The translations under genes were made by a program, and so were the position numbers. A DNA stretch of 16,795 nt. It comes from an uncultured Oscillospiraceae bacterium. GTDB taxonomy: Bacteria; Bacillota; Clostridia; Oscillospirales; Oscillospiraceae. This document shows, piece after piece, positions 6,255 to 13,340 of the stretch (positions within the stretch are counted from its first letter, which is position 1; every line of letters begins with the position of its first letter). The notes beneath the pieces are model-generated. The model did not search any database. It was not told the DNA's origin and saw only the letters and a list, made by a program, of their open reading frames with translations. The stretch is taken from positions 1-16,795 of the forward strand of contig CAKTBC010000035.1 of the NCBI GenBank assembly GCA_934533005.1, in the 5' to 3' direction.

Positions 6255-7334
6255 TCAATCGAGCGTCAGCTCGTCCGGCAGCCAGCAGCCGTCGGGGAGC
6301 GTTTTGTGGCGGAACACCTGCCCGCAGCGGGCAGGATCCTTCGCCTCGTGGAACCGGAAAAGCAGCTCGCCCTCGCCGGTTTTCGTGAGAATCTCCAGCT
6401 TGCCTGCCGGGTGGGACAGGCAGTATTTGACGGCCTTGTCCATGCCGCTGATGAGCCGCTTGGCGTTCTCGACGATCTCAATGCCCTGCTCCATCGGCAG
6501 CTGGAACATGTTCTTCACGCCCGTCACGGGACGGCACTGGAAAATATAGTACGGCAGGCATCCAATGGCGGTGAGCGAGGCGAGCAATTCGCCGAGCACC
6601 GCCGGATCGTCGTTTACGCCGCGCAGCAGCACGGTCTGGTTGCGCACGATGCACCCGGCGCGGCGCAGCGCGGCAACCGCGGCGGCGGATTCCGGGGTGA
6701 TCTCCCGCGGGTGGTTGAACTGCGTCACGACGAAGATCGTTTTCTTTGCTGTATAGCGTGCGAGCGTTTCACAGAGCGCTGCATCGATCCGCTCGGGCCA
6801 GGTGACGGGCGTGCGCGTGCCGAAGCGGATATAATGCAGATGATCGATGGGCGTGAGCGCGTCGAGATAGCGCGCGATCGTCTCGTTGCTGTTGAGGAAC
6901 GAATCGCCGCCGGAGAGGAGTACGTTCGTGATCTCCCCGTGCTCGCGGATGTATCCGGTCACGCGCTCAAAGTTTGCCGCGATCTCCTCGTCCGTCAGGC
7001 CGACGAGGCGCTTTCGGAAGCAATGGCGGCAGTACATGGCGCACCGGTTCGTTGTGAGCACCATGGCGGTTTGCAGGTATTTGTGCTGAAGGCCGGGGAC
7101 GCGCGTGTTGGACTGCTCGCCGCTCGTATCAAACGAGCCGCCCTCCTCCTCTTCGATCGGCGCGGGCACCGCCATTTTCCGGATCGGATCGTCCGGGTCG
7201 TTCGGGTCGATCAGCCCCAGATAATAGGGCGTGATGCACATGGGGTAGCGGTCTGCCACCGCCTGTACGGCGGCAAGCTCTTCGGCTGTCATGGGCAGCT
7301 TTTCCGCAAGCTGCGCGGCTGTCGTGATCCACAT
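6255..7334 (-). CDS. KamA-family radical SAM protein, substrate unknown
   Basis: This 359-residue protein has the lysine 2,3-aminomutase layout: ITPYYLGLIDPNDPDDPIRK near residue 34, the radical-SAM cluster CAMYCRHC (C98, C102, C105), SGGD (141-144), RFGTRTPV, and the PLP-binding lysine in HPAGK (K312). It is shorter than clostridial lysine 2,3-aminomutase (about 416 residues). The two aspartates that hold the substrate's epsilon-amino group there (Asp293 in QCD, Asp330 in VDAPGG) align with R268 in QCR and S307 in SHPAG. An arginine suggests a carboxylate-bearing substrate, as in glutamate 2,3-aminomutase, but this is inference. An EpmB-like EF-P lysylation role is less likely for the same reason. 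It is a single-gene unit with its own promoter, dyad and terminator. Confidence 0.85.
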   Translation of the reverse strand: MWITTAAQLAEKLPMTAEELAAVQAVADRYPMCITPYYLGLIDPNDPDDPIRKMAVPAPIEEEEGGSFDTSGEQSNTRVPGLQHKYLQTAMVLTTNRCAMYCRHCFRKRLVGLTDEEIAANFERVTGYIREHGEITNVLLSGGDSFLNSNETIARYLDALTPIDHLHYIRFGTRTPVTWPERIDAALCETLARYTAKKTIFVVTQFNHPREITPESAAAVAALRRAGCIVRNQTVLLRGVNDDPAVLGELLASLTAIGCLPYYIFQCRPVTGVKNMFQLPMEQGIEIVENAKRLISGMDKAVKYCLSHPAGKLEILTKTGEGELLFRFHEAKDPARCGQVFRHKTLPDGCWLPDELTLD

Positions 7335-7351
7335 TGTCGTCGTTCTCCTTT

Positions 7352-7380
7352 TACAATTTAGTGTTTACCATTAAATTGTA
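7352..7380. promoter_or_regulatory. Operator-like dyad at the KamA-family promoter
   Basis: TACAATTTA (7352-7360) and its exact complement TAAATTGTA (7372-7380) are separated by 11 bp. The right half covers the -10 and the left half covers about +8 to +16. This is the usual place for a repressor that blocks initiation. The cognate regulator is not in the window. Confidence 0.5.
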
Positions 7381-7404
7381 TCGGATGCCGTTCTGCCGCG
7401 TCAA
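7375..7404 (-). promoter_or_regulatory. Sigma-A promoter of the KamA-family gene
   Basis: On the minus strand TTGACG (7399-7404) and TACAAT (7375-7380) are separated by 18 bp. The start codon at 7334 has an AAGGAGA SD upstream. Confidence 0.72.
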
Positions 7405-7474
7405 GATGACAAACCAAGGAAAACGTTCGATATGTGTGTAAATTTAACGTTTTATTTACAAAATCTCCGCGAAA

Positions 7475-7605
7475 AAATGCAAAAAAGCAGACCGGAGCGG
7501 GTCGGAAGGGGGATTCCGGCCTGCTCCGGTCTGACATAAAACGGGAGAAAAGCAGCAATAAATTCTATTCTTGAAGGGGAATTATTCTTTGCAGAAAATA
7601 ATATA
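7475..7605 (-). ncRNA. Candidate small RNA or orphan leader
   Basis: A promoter-like pair on the minus strand (TTGCAT at 7623-7628, 17 bp, TATATT at 7600-7605) is followed about 60 bases later by the long hairpin at 7488-7533 and then two T-runs (TTTTTT). The implied RNA is about 115-120 bases. It has three C-rich stretches (UUCCCCUU, CUCCCG and the hairpin loop UCCCCC), a pattern seen in small RNAs that pair with SD sequences. It encodes no obvious peptide. It could instead be a terminated leader aimed at the KamA-family gene, but that gene has its own promoter downstream. Function is inferred only. Confidence 0.35.
7488..7533. repeat. 20-bp-arm inverted repeat (hairpin)
   Basis: Arms 7488-7507 and 7514-7533 match at 18 of 20 positions around a 6-base loop. 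On the plus strand the two mismatches become G-U pairs, so all 20 positions pair. On the minus strand they are A-C mismatches, yet only that strand has U-runs after the stem. The direction of transcription is therefore uncertain. Confidence 0.75.
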
Positions 7606-7757
7606 GCACACCCGCTTCCAAAATGCAAGAACTTTTTAAAAAAGAATGAAACGGTGCGGATGCATTTAAAAATTGCGGGAAATGATGCACGTATCCGTCA
7701 ATATACGCTGCGCAAATCGGTGAAATGGGCGAAAAACGCAATTTCCTAAGATCTCGC

Positions 7758-7786
7758 TTGCAAAAATACAGGGGCATAGGTATAAT
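7758..7786 (+). promoter_or_regulatory. Sigma-A promoter of the methyltransferase-gdhA unit
   Basis: TTGCAA (7758-7763) and a perfect TATAAT (7781-7786) are separated by exactly 17 bp. Transcription should start near 7793. The first bases of the transcript (7795-7815) can form a small hairpin capped by a UUCG tetraloop. Confidence 0.82.
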
Positions 7787-7853
7787 GAAACGTACCGACT
7801 CCTTCGGGAGACCGGCCAAACTGTCAATATAGAAGTAACAGGAGGAACCCCTC

Positions 7854-8558
7854 ATGGATAAACTGCGGCAGGAGCTTTCTTCGCTCCATATCGAGAAAGC
7901 ACTCGATATCGCCACGCGCGACGGCGCATTTGCCAAGGAGATGTACGCCGGTTTCGGAAGCTGCCGGGAGATCGTTGCGCTCGACCGCTCCGACAAGATG
8001 TTCGAAAAGGGCCGGGAGAAGTGCGCCGGGATGCCGGTGAGCTTTGTGCTCGGCGATGCGTGCCATATGGATTTCGAGGACAACACTTTCGACGTTGTCG
8101 GCATCGGCAACTCCCTGCACCACATCCCTGATCTCGCGGCGCTGCTCGCGGAGATGAAGCGCGTTGTGAAGCCCGGCGGGCTCATCCTCCTCAGCGAGAT
8201 GTACAACGACGGCCAGCCCAAGGCCAGTCTCACGCATTGGATCCTCCACGACATTGACTGCACGATGCACACCATCGACGGCATTTACCACCATCCGACG
8301 TACTCGAAGAGCGAGATCCTCTGGCTCGCGCGCAACGCGGGTCTCACGGTGGAAAAGACGCTGTGCGATCTCATCGACGATCCCAAGGTCGTTGCCAAGC
8401 TGCGCGAGCGCATTGCCGCCGTGCCGGAAAATCTCAAGAAGTATGAAAGCAACCCGGCGCACGCCTTCCTCGCGGCCGAGGCCGCGTGGCTCAACGAGGA
8501 ATATGAAGCGAACGGCGTCACCTCCGCCGAGCAGCTCGTTGTATTCTGCCGCAAGTAA
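7854..8558 (+). CDS. Class I SAM-dependent methyltransferase
   Basis: The 234-residue protein has a Methyltransferase_11-type fold. Motif I is ALDIATRDGAFAKEM (16-30), in place of the usual LDxGCGxG. An acidic residue ends strand 2 (VALD, D44), GDACHMDFEDNTFDVV (67-82) forms motifs II/III, and NSLHHIPD and RVVKPGG follow. It transfers a methyl group from S-adenosylmethionine to a small molecule or other acceptor that cannot be named from sequence. The start is supported by a GGAGG SD. It lies 31 bp before gdhA on the same strand behind a strong promoter, with no terminator between, so the two are likely co-transcribed. Confidence 0.82.
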   Translation: MDKLRQELSSLHIEKALDIATRDGAFAKEMYAGFGSCREIVALDRSDKMFEKGREKCAGMPVSFVLGDACHMDFEDNTFDVVGIGNSLHHIPDLAALLAEMKRVVKPGGLILLSEMYNDGQPKASLTHWILHDIDCTMHTIDGIYHHPTYSKSEILWLARNAGLTVEKTLCDLIDDPKVVAKLRERIAAVPENLKKYESNPAHAFLAAEAAWLNEEYEANGVTSAEQLVVFCRK

Positions 8559-8589
8559 GATCAAGAAACCGAAAGGAAGAACATAATTT

Positions 8590-9939
8590 ATGCTGAAAAA
8601 CGCTTACCTCCAGCGGGTATACGATCAGGTGCTCGCCCGCGATCCCAACGCCCCCGAGTTCCACCAGTGCATCCGGGAGTTCCTTGAGAGCCTGGAGGGC
8701 ATCGTAGATAAGCACCCCGAGTGGGAGCGCAATGCCATCCTTGAGCGCTTCGTGGAGCCCGACCGGATCATCACGTTCCGCGTCACGTGGGTAGATGACG
8801 CCGGAAAGGTGCAGGTCAACCGCGGCTACCGCGTGCAGTACAACTCCGCCATCGGCCCCTACAAGGGCGGTCTGCGCTTCCATCCGTCGGTCAATCTCTC
8901 GGTCATGAAGTTCCTCGGCTTTGAGATGAATCTCAAAAACGGCCTCACGACGCTGCCCATCGGCGGCGGCAAGGGCGGCTCGGACTTCGACCCCCACGGC
9001 AAGAGCGAGGGAGAGATCATGCGCTTCTGCCAGGCGTTCATCACCGAGCTTTACCGCCACATCGGCCAGTTTACCGACGGCCCTGCCGGTGACATCGGCG
9101 TTGGCAGCCGCGAGATCGGCTACATGTTCGGCCAGATGAAGCGCATCACCAACCAGTTTGACGCCGCGACCCTCACCGGCAAGCACCTCTCCTACGGCGG
9201 CTCGCTCGTGCGCACCGAGGCGACCGGCTATGGCATCTGCTATTTCACCGACGAAGTGCTCCACCACCAGCTCAACACCTCCTTCGAGGGCAAGACCGTC
9301 ATCGTCTCCGGCAGCGGCAACGTGGCGACCTACGCCGCGGAAAAGGCCATGCAGCTCGGCGGCAAGGTCGTTTGCATGTCCGACTCCAACGGCTATGTCC
9401 ACGATCCCGACGGCATCAAGCTTGACCTTATCAAGGATATCAAGCAGAACCGCCGCGCGCGCATCAAGGTTTACGCCGACGAGGTGCCGGGCGCTACCTA
9501 TCACGAGGGCTGCTGCAACATCTGGGATGTGCCGTGCGATGTGGCGCTCCCGTGCGCGACGCAGAACGAAGTGGACGTAGCCGAAGCGAAGAAGATCATC
9601 GACGGCGGAGCCATGATCCTCACCGAGGGCGCGAATATGCCCTGCACGCTCGAGGCTGTTGCCATGCTGCAGGCGGCGGGCATCCCCGTCAGCCCGGCCA
9701 AGGCGGCGAACGCCGGCGGCGTTTCGACCTCCGCGCTCGAAATGACCCAGAACAGCATGCGCCTGAGCTGGACGTTCGAGGAAGTGGACGAGCGCCTGCA
9801 CAACATCATGCGCGGCATCTATAAGGCCGCGTACGACGCCTCCGTCGAGGCCGGTCAGCCCGGAAATCTCGTCGTCGGCGCGAACATCGCGAGCTTCCTC
9901 AAGATCGCGGATGCGATGCTGCATCAGGGTATTGTGTAA
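8590..9939 (+). CDS. gdhA: NADP-type glutamate dehydrogenase
   Basis: This 449-residue hexameric-type enzyme interconverts 2-oxoglutarate plus ammonia and glutamate. It shows GYRVQYNSAIGPYKGGLRFH (79-98), the glycine-rich loop with catalytic lysine PIGGGKGGSDFDP (K128), the catalytic aspartate in GPAGDIGVGSREIGYMFGQ (D168), and the Rossmann nucleotide motif VSGSGNVA (239-246). The SDSNGYV segment after the second strand suits NADP(H). Codon use is strongly biased to AAG, ATC, CGC and CTC, consistent with high expression. It may assimilate ammonia released by nicotinate breakdown downstream, which is inference from proximity. A strong terminator follows. Confidence 0.95.
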   Translation: MLKNAYLQRVYDQVLARDPNAPEFHQCIREFLESLEGIVDKHPEWERNAILERFVEPDRIITFRVTWVDDAGKVQVNRGYRVQYNSAIGPYKGGLRFHPSVNLSVMKFLGFEMNLKNGLTTLPIGGGKGGSDFDPHGKSEGEIMRFCQAFITELYRHIGQFTDGPAGDIGVGSREIGYMFGQMKRITNQFDAATLTGKHLSYGGSLVRTEATGYGICYFTDEVLHHQLNTSFEGKTVIVSGSGNVATYAAEKAMQLGGKVVCMSDSNGYVHDPDGIKLDLIKDIKQNRRARIKVYADEVPGATYHEGCCNIWDVPCDVALPCATQNEVDVAEAKKIIDGGAMILTEGANMPCTLEAVAMLQAAGIPVSPAKAANAGGVSTSALEMTQNSMRLSWTFEEVDERLHNIMRGIYKAAYDASVEAGQPGNLVVGANIASFLKIADAMLHQGIV

Positions 9940-9957
9940 TATCACATAAAATTCAAG

Positions 9958-9989
9958 CCGCCGGTACGACATGTCGTACCGGCGGTTTT
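9958..9989 (+). terminator. Intrinsic terminator after gdhA
   Basis: A perfect 28-bp palindrome (CCGCCGGTACGACA and its complement, 9958-9985) is followed by TTTTG. It lies between convergent gdhA and the MocA-like gene. Confidence 0.85.
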
Positions 9990-10018
9990 GTTACGCTTTG
10001 GCGTTCTATTTAAGAAAA

Positions 10019-10615
10019 CTATGCTTTTTTCAGCCGCTGAAGTTCCTCTTTCGTGTCGGTATCGAAGAGCTCTTCTTCCGGCAGCGGAACGGTGAAAAGT
10101 GCCTCCGGATGGGCGCGGATGACGCGCTTTCCGCCGCGGTCTCCTTCGAGCGCGGAAAGCTCCGGGAAAAATGCAGCAGGGAAGAGGCAGGGGTTGCCGA
10201 GCCGCCCGTCCGGCGCTTCCGGCGCGATGATCTTTTCAGGGCGTGCCGCGCCCGCTTCGAGAATGCGGCGCACGCTCTCCTTTGTGAGAAGCGGCTGATC
10301 GCCCACGAGAAAAAGCACGGCGCTGCAAGGCTTTGCGGATTCGAGCCCCAGACGGATGGAGAGAGAAACACCCTGCTCCGGCGCGTCGTTTCGCACGGCG
10401 AGAAAGCCGCGCCGCTCGCTCTCGGCGAGAATATCCTCACAGCCGGACACGACCGCGACGCGCACAAAACGCTCCGTTGGCAGAGCGTTCATCGCGCGCT
10501 CAAAAAGACGCTTGCCGGCAAATTCTGCGAGAAGCTTCCCGCCGCCGAAGCGCGAGCCAGCCCCCGCGGCCAGAAGCACGCACGAGACCGTGCGTTTATC
10601 CATGACAGTATCCAT
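10019..10615 (-). CDS. mocA: MocA-like molybdenum cofactor nucleotidyltransferase
   Basis: With the start at 10615 the protein is 198 residues, typical of MobA-like NTP transferases of the MocA group. It carries the nucleotide-binding signature LAAGAGSRFGGGK (15-27), LFLVGDQPLL (101-110) with the GDQP motif typical of MocA and relatives, and a GNPCLFPAAFF segment. MocA adds CMP to molybdopterin to make the cytosine dinucleotide form used by xanthine-dehydrogenase-type hydroxylases. Clostridial members near selenium-dependent hydroxylases are less well defined. It is divergent from the hnr-ndh cluster, whose dehydrogenase is the likely beneficiary. The ATG at 10615 is preferred over upstream starts because AGAGGGAG lies just ahead; the ATG at 10603 is an alternative. 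Confidence 0.82.
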   Translation of the reverse strand: MDTVMDKRTVSCVLLAAGAGSRFGGGKLLAEFAGKRLFERAMNALPTERFVRVAVVSGCEDILAESERRGFLAVRNDAPEQGVSLSIRLGLESAKPCSAVLFLVGDQPLLTKESVRRILEAGAARPEKIIAPEAPDGRLGNPCLFPAAFFPELSALEGDRGGKRVIRAHPEALFTVPLPEEELFDTDTKEELQRLKKA

Positions 10616-10671
10616 TTTCTCCCTCTTTCCGGGTAAGACGCCGTTTCCAACGGCATACAAACTGTATAAGT

Positions 10672-10700
10672 ATTATGCAAAAAAAGACGACAAATTGCAA
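10672..10700 (-). promoter_or_regulatory. Sigma-A promoter of the MocA-like gene
   Basis: On the minus strand TTGCAA (10695-10700) and CATAAT (10672-10677) are separated by exactly 17 bp. The predicted start is about 50 bases before the ATG at 10615. Confidence 0.7.
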
Positions 10701-10784
10701 GAGTTGTCAAAATGGTTTTACCGAATGTTCAATGTGTACAAAAACGATATATGATTTTCGGCGAACATTAGACCCTTCGCTATG

Positions 10785-10855
10785 ATTTGCATATGAATAC
10801 CGCAAATTTCATACAAATTATGTATTTGAAAAAAATAGGGGTTTGCGATAATAAT
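10785..10855 (+). promoter_or_regulatory. Candidate promoter/operator region of the hnr-ndh cluster
   Basis: The AT-rich stretch before hnr contains TTGAAA (10826-10831), 18 bp, then AATAAT (10850-10855), a moderate sigma-A match. Just upstream is an interrupted dyad ATTTGC-11 bp-GCAAAT (10785-10807), and imperfect symmetry (TTTCA...TGAAA) spans the -35. These suit a regulated promoter, with the leader running about 50 bases to the ATG at 10916. Confidence 0.4.
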
Positions 10856-10915
10856 ATATATGAGAGATTATCCAGCGCATGGGATAGGTATACATTATTA
10901 AAAGGAGAGCGTGAC

Positions 10916-12463
10916 ATGCTGAAAATCAATCAGGAAAAATGCAAAAAGTGTCAGATTTGCGCGAAGAACTGCCCCATCGGTGCGATCGCCGTCGAGCCGG
11001 GTGCGGACGGCAAGAAAGTCGTCACCATCACGGACATGTGCGTTGAGTGCAACGTCTGCCGCCGCGTCTGCCCGTTCGGAGCCATCGACGGCACCGAGAA
11101 GACCGAGGGCATGGTGCAGTGCCATTCCTGCTCCATCCAGTGCAAAGTTCCCGTTGGCTCTACCGGCGCCTGCAAGCGCTACACCAACGAGGGCGGCCGC
11201 CTCGTCCGCAACCGCGCTCTCGTCGTGGAGGGCAAGCCCCAGCTCGAGATCGACCCGAAGATCGTCAAGCCCGTCATCACCGCCGTGGGCGCCGGCACCA
11301 ACTACCCCTGCATCCGTCCGGCTCCGCACATCGTCTGCGAGAAGCGCGACGGCGTTGACGTTATCACCACCGTGACCGAGGCTCCGCTGAGCTACTCCGG
11401 CGTTCTCGTCAAGCTCGACACCAACACCTACATCGGCGAAGAGGGCGACACCGTTTACTGCGAAGGCAAGCCCGTCGGTCTCGTACATACCGAGGAGTAC
11501 GGCTCCAAGATGATCTACGTCGGCGGCGCGAACCGCCTGACCGCGAAGGACGGCGGCTTTGCCACCGCCCGCACCATTGTCGCTCTTGCCAACGGCGAGA
11601 AGGTCGAGCTGACCGTCAAGACCGCCGACCACGAGACCGGCAAGCCCAAGATGATCAAGATCGTCTGCCAGCAGGGCGTCGCTCCCACCATCAACGGCAC
11701 CCAGGAGACCACGATGCGCATCGGCTGCGGCAGCGCCACGATCGGCCTGCTCGCCGACGTCATGAAGAAGTGCGTGGACGAGTGCATCGTTATCGACCAC
11801 CACGTCACCGGCCTCTTCAGCGAGCATCTCGCCGGCAAGGAAGTTGGCATGACCTGGTCCGGCGTTATCCCCAACGCCACCAAGAGCACCGTCGGCCGTT
11901 ACTTTGGCGGCCACGGCGACGGCATCGGAGGCACCGTTCTCCAGACGCCGCGCGACGCCATCAAGAGCGTTGACATGAGCCTGGCTCACGCCGGCATGAC
12001 CATTCTCGTCACCAACACCACCGGCGAAGTCGGCGCCCTCTTTGAGGTCCAGGCCGACGGCGACGTGAAGGAGATCCCGATGACCGAGAAGGCGCAGTGC
12101 GTTGTCGACGCCATCAAGAGCAACTGCCAGAGCTCCAACACGAGCGTTATGTACTGCGGCGGCACCGGCGGCTCCGCCCGCGGCGGCGTCTGCCACCACC
12201 CGATCGCCATCACCGAGGCCGTGCACGCCGGCAAGGCGCACCTGACCATCGGCGGCGCTCCCGCTTACGTTTACCCCGGCGGCGGCATCAACTTCATCGT
12301 TGATACCGCGAAGGTCGTCAACCACGCCTTCACCTGGGTGCCCACCCCGGCGACCGTCGCCCCCGTGGAGTACACCATGACGAAGGAAGACTACGAGAAG
12401 ATCGGCGGCCACATGAACCATATCAAGAACGTCGAGGACTTCCCCGAGTATCAGAAGCACTGA
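10916..12463 (+). CDS. hnr: 6-hydroxynicotinate reductase
   Basis: This 515-residue iron-sulfur flavoprotein family reduces 6-hydroxynicotinate to 1,4,5,6-tetrahydro-6-oxonicotinate using reduced ferredoxin. Two [4Fe-4S] ferredoxin motifs come first (C9, C12, C15, C19-P and C42, C45, C48, C52-P). A third cysteine set (C69, C72, C76, C86) could hold the [2Fe-2S] cluster reported for the Eubacterium barkeri enzyme, which also has a covalent flavin. The rest is the family's own glycine-rich domain, with GGHGDGIGGT (331-340) and YCGGTGGSARGGVC (413-426). The start at 10916 has AAGGAGAG upstream; an in-frame extension from 10787 lies in promoter DNA. The neighbours hmd and ndhFSL support the pathway. 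Codon use is highly biased, suggesting strong expression. The gene shares one base with the next. Confidence 0.88.
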   Translation: MLKINQEKCKKCQICAKNCPIGAIAVEPGADGKKVVTITDMCVECNVCRRVCPFGAIDGTEKTEGMVQCHSCSIQCKVPVGSTGACKRYTNEGGRLVRNRALVVEGKPQLEIDPKIVKPVITAVGAGTNYPCIRPAPHIVCEKRDGVDVITTVTEAPLSYSGVLVKLDTNTYIGEEGDTVYCEGKPVGLVHTEEYGSKMIYVGGANRLTAKDGGFATARTIVALANGEKVELTVKTADHETGKPKMIKIVCQQGVAPTINGTQETTMRIGCGSATIGLLADVMKKCVDECIVIDHHVTGLFSEHLAGKEVGMTWSGVIPNATKSTVGRYFGGHGDGIGGTVLQTPRDAIKSVDMSLAHAGMTILVTNTTGEVGALFEVQADGDVKEIPMTEKAQCVVDAIKSNCQSSNTSVMYCGGTGGSARGGVCHHPIAITEAVHAGKAHLTIGGAPAYVYPGGGINFIVDTAKVVNHAFTWVPTPATVAPVEYTMTKEDYEKIGGHMNHIKNVEDFPEYQKH

Positions 12464-13293
12464 TGGACGAAGCCTTCCGCATCCTGGATGACGGGCGCGT
12501 ATTCTTTGATTACGGCCCGGCATCCATGGTGGTGACCGCCCGGCGCGGAGACGAAAATCTCAGCGATCTTGCGGCGTCGGCCTTCCCGTTTCTGCGCGAA
12601 TCGCTCGCCGAGATCGCCGGGGCGCTGCCCATACTGCGGCGGTATCCGGACGGCATGGATTATTCCGGGCTGACCGGGCTGCCCCGCGTCATGGCGGAAT
12701 CCGTCCTTGCGACGGGAGAGCCCACGCTTACGCCCATGGCGGCGGTCGCCGGAACGGTGGCGGACGCCATGGCGGACTGGCTCTTTGCCCGGGGCGCGGA
12801 TCTCGTGGCCGTCAATAACGGCGGCGACGTTGCGCTGCGGCTCGGCGAGGGACGCTCCATCCGCATGGGCATACTGCCCGATCTCAACGGCTACGTTACG
12901 GAAGTTGTGGAGATCCGCGCGGAGGACGGCATCGGCGGCGTGTGCACGAGCGGTCTCGGCGGCCGCAGTCTGACGCGCGGCATCGCCGGAGGCGTCACGG
13001 TCTTTTCGCGGCGGTGCGCTCTCGCGGACGCCTGCGCCACGCACATCGCAAACTGCTCGTATATCGAATCCCCGCGGGTGCACACCTGCCTCGCCGGTGA
13101 TATCGAGCCGGAGAGCGACATTGCCTCGCTCCGCATCGTCACGGCGGTCGAGCCGCTTCTCCCGGAGGAGAAAAAGCGCGGTCTCAAGCAGGTGTATGAG
13201 GAGACGGAGCGCCAGTGGAACAACGGCAACCTTCTCCGCGTATATGCGGATATCCAGGGCGAGCGGCTCACATTTGAGCGGAACGCGCAGTAA
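12463..13293 (+). CDS. UPF0280 protein, ApbE superfamily, possible flavin transferase
   Basis: The 276-residue protein belongs to UPF0280 (COG2122), related to the FAD:protein FMN transferase ApbE. Visible landmarks are TPMAAVAGTVADAMADWLF (90-108), VNNGGDVALRL (117-127), GGVCTSGLGGRSL (158-170) and VTVFSRRCALADACAT (178-193). The last resemble the ApbE nucleotide- and Mg-binding segments, including NxGGD and ADAxAT. There is no signal peptide, so it is cytoplasmic, unlike many ApbE lipoproteins. The start codon overlaps the hnr stop by one base, implying coupled translation. Unlike hnr and hmd on either side, the gene uses many CGG, GCG and ATA codons, as expected of a protein needed in small amounts. 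A role in attaching the Hnr flavin is my inference. Archaeal relatives have been linked to sulfur assimilation, so a different role is possible. Confidence 0.8.
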   Translation: MDEAFRILDDGRVFFDYGPASMVVTARRGDENLSDLAASAFPFLRESLAEIAGALPILRRYPDGMDYSGLTGLPRVMAESVLATGEPTLTPMAAVAGTVADAMADWLFARGADLVAVNNGGDVALRLGEGRSIRMGILPDLNGYVTEVVEIRAEDGIGGVCTSGLGGRSLTRGIAGGVTVFSRRCALADACATHIANCSYIESPRVHTCLAGDIEPESDIASLRIVTAVEPLLPEEKKRGLKQVYEETERQWNNGNLLRVYADIQGERLTFERNAQ

Positions 13294-13340
13294 CATTCGG
13301 CAATACAATCTTGCAAATATTTTAAAGGAGATCTATTCCA

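Larger units (their letters stand above)
7335..7853. other. 519-bp gene-free regulatory region
   Basis: No convincing protein gene lies here on either strand; the short frames lack a good SD and resemble no family. It holds the promoter and dyad of the KamA-family gene, a long hairpin, a minus-strand promoter candidate and the methyltransferase promoter. It is much richer in A and T than the flanking genes. Confidence 0.6.

Noticed and set aside
7358..7558. 66-codon minus-strand frame upstream of the KamA-family gene
   Set aside because: It overlaps the promoter, dyad and hairpin, has no supporting SD and resembles nothing known.
10787..10915. N-terminal extension of hnr
   Set aside because: This stretch is AT-rich promoter DNA with no SD at its start. 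The ATG at 10916 has a good SD and begins the ferredoxin domain as expected.
10898..12523. Long minus-strand frame (541 codons) opposite hnr
   Set aside because: It is a mirror of the biased codons of hnr (Asp, Val, Ala, Gly, Leu repeats) with no family resemblance. The same reasoning applies to antisense frames at 3145-4662, 4586-5728, 6237-7361, 8518-9972, 12891-14360 and 15645-16793.
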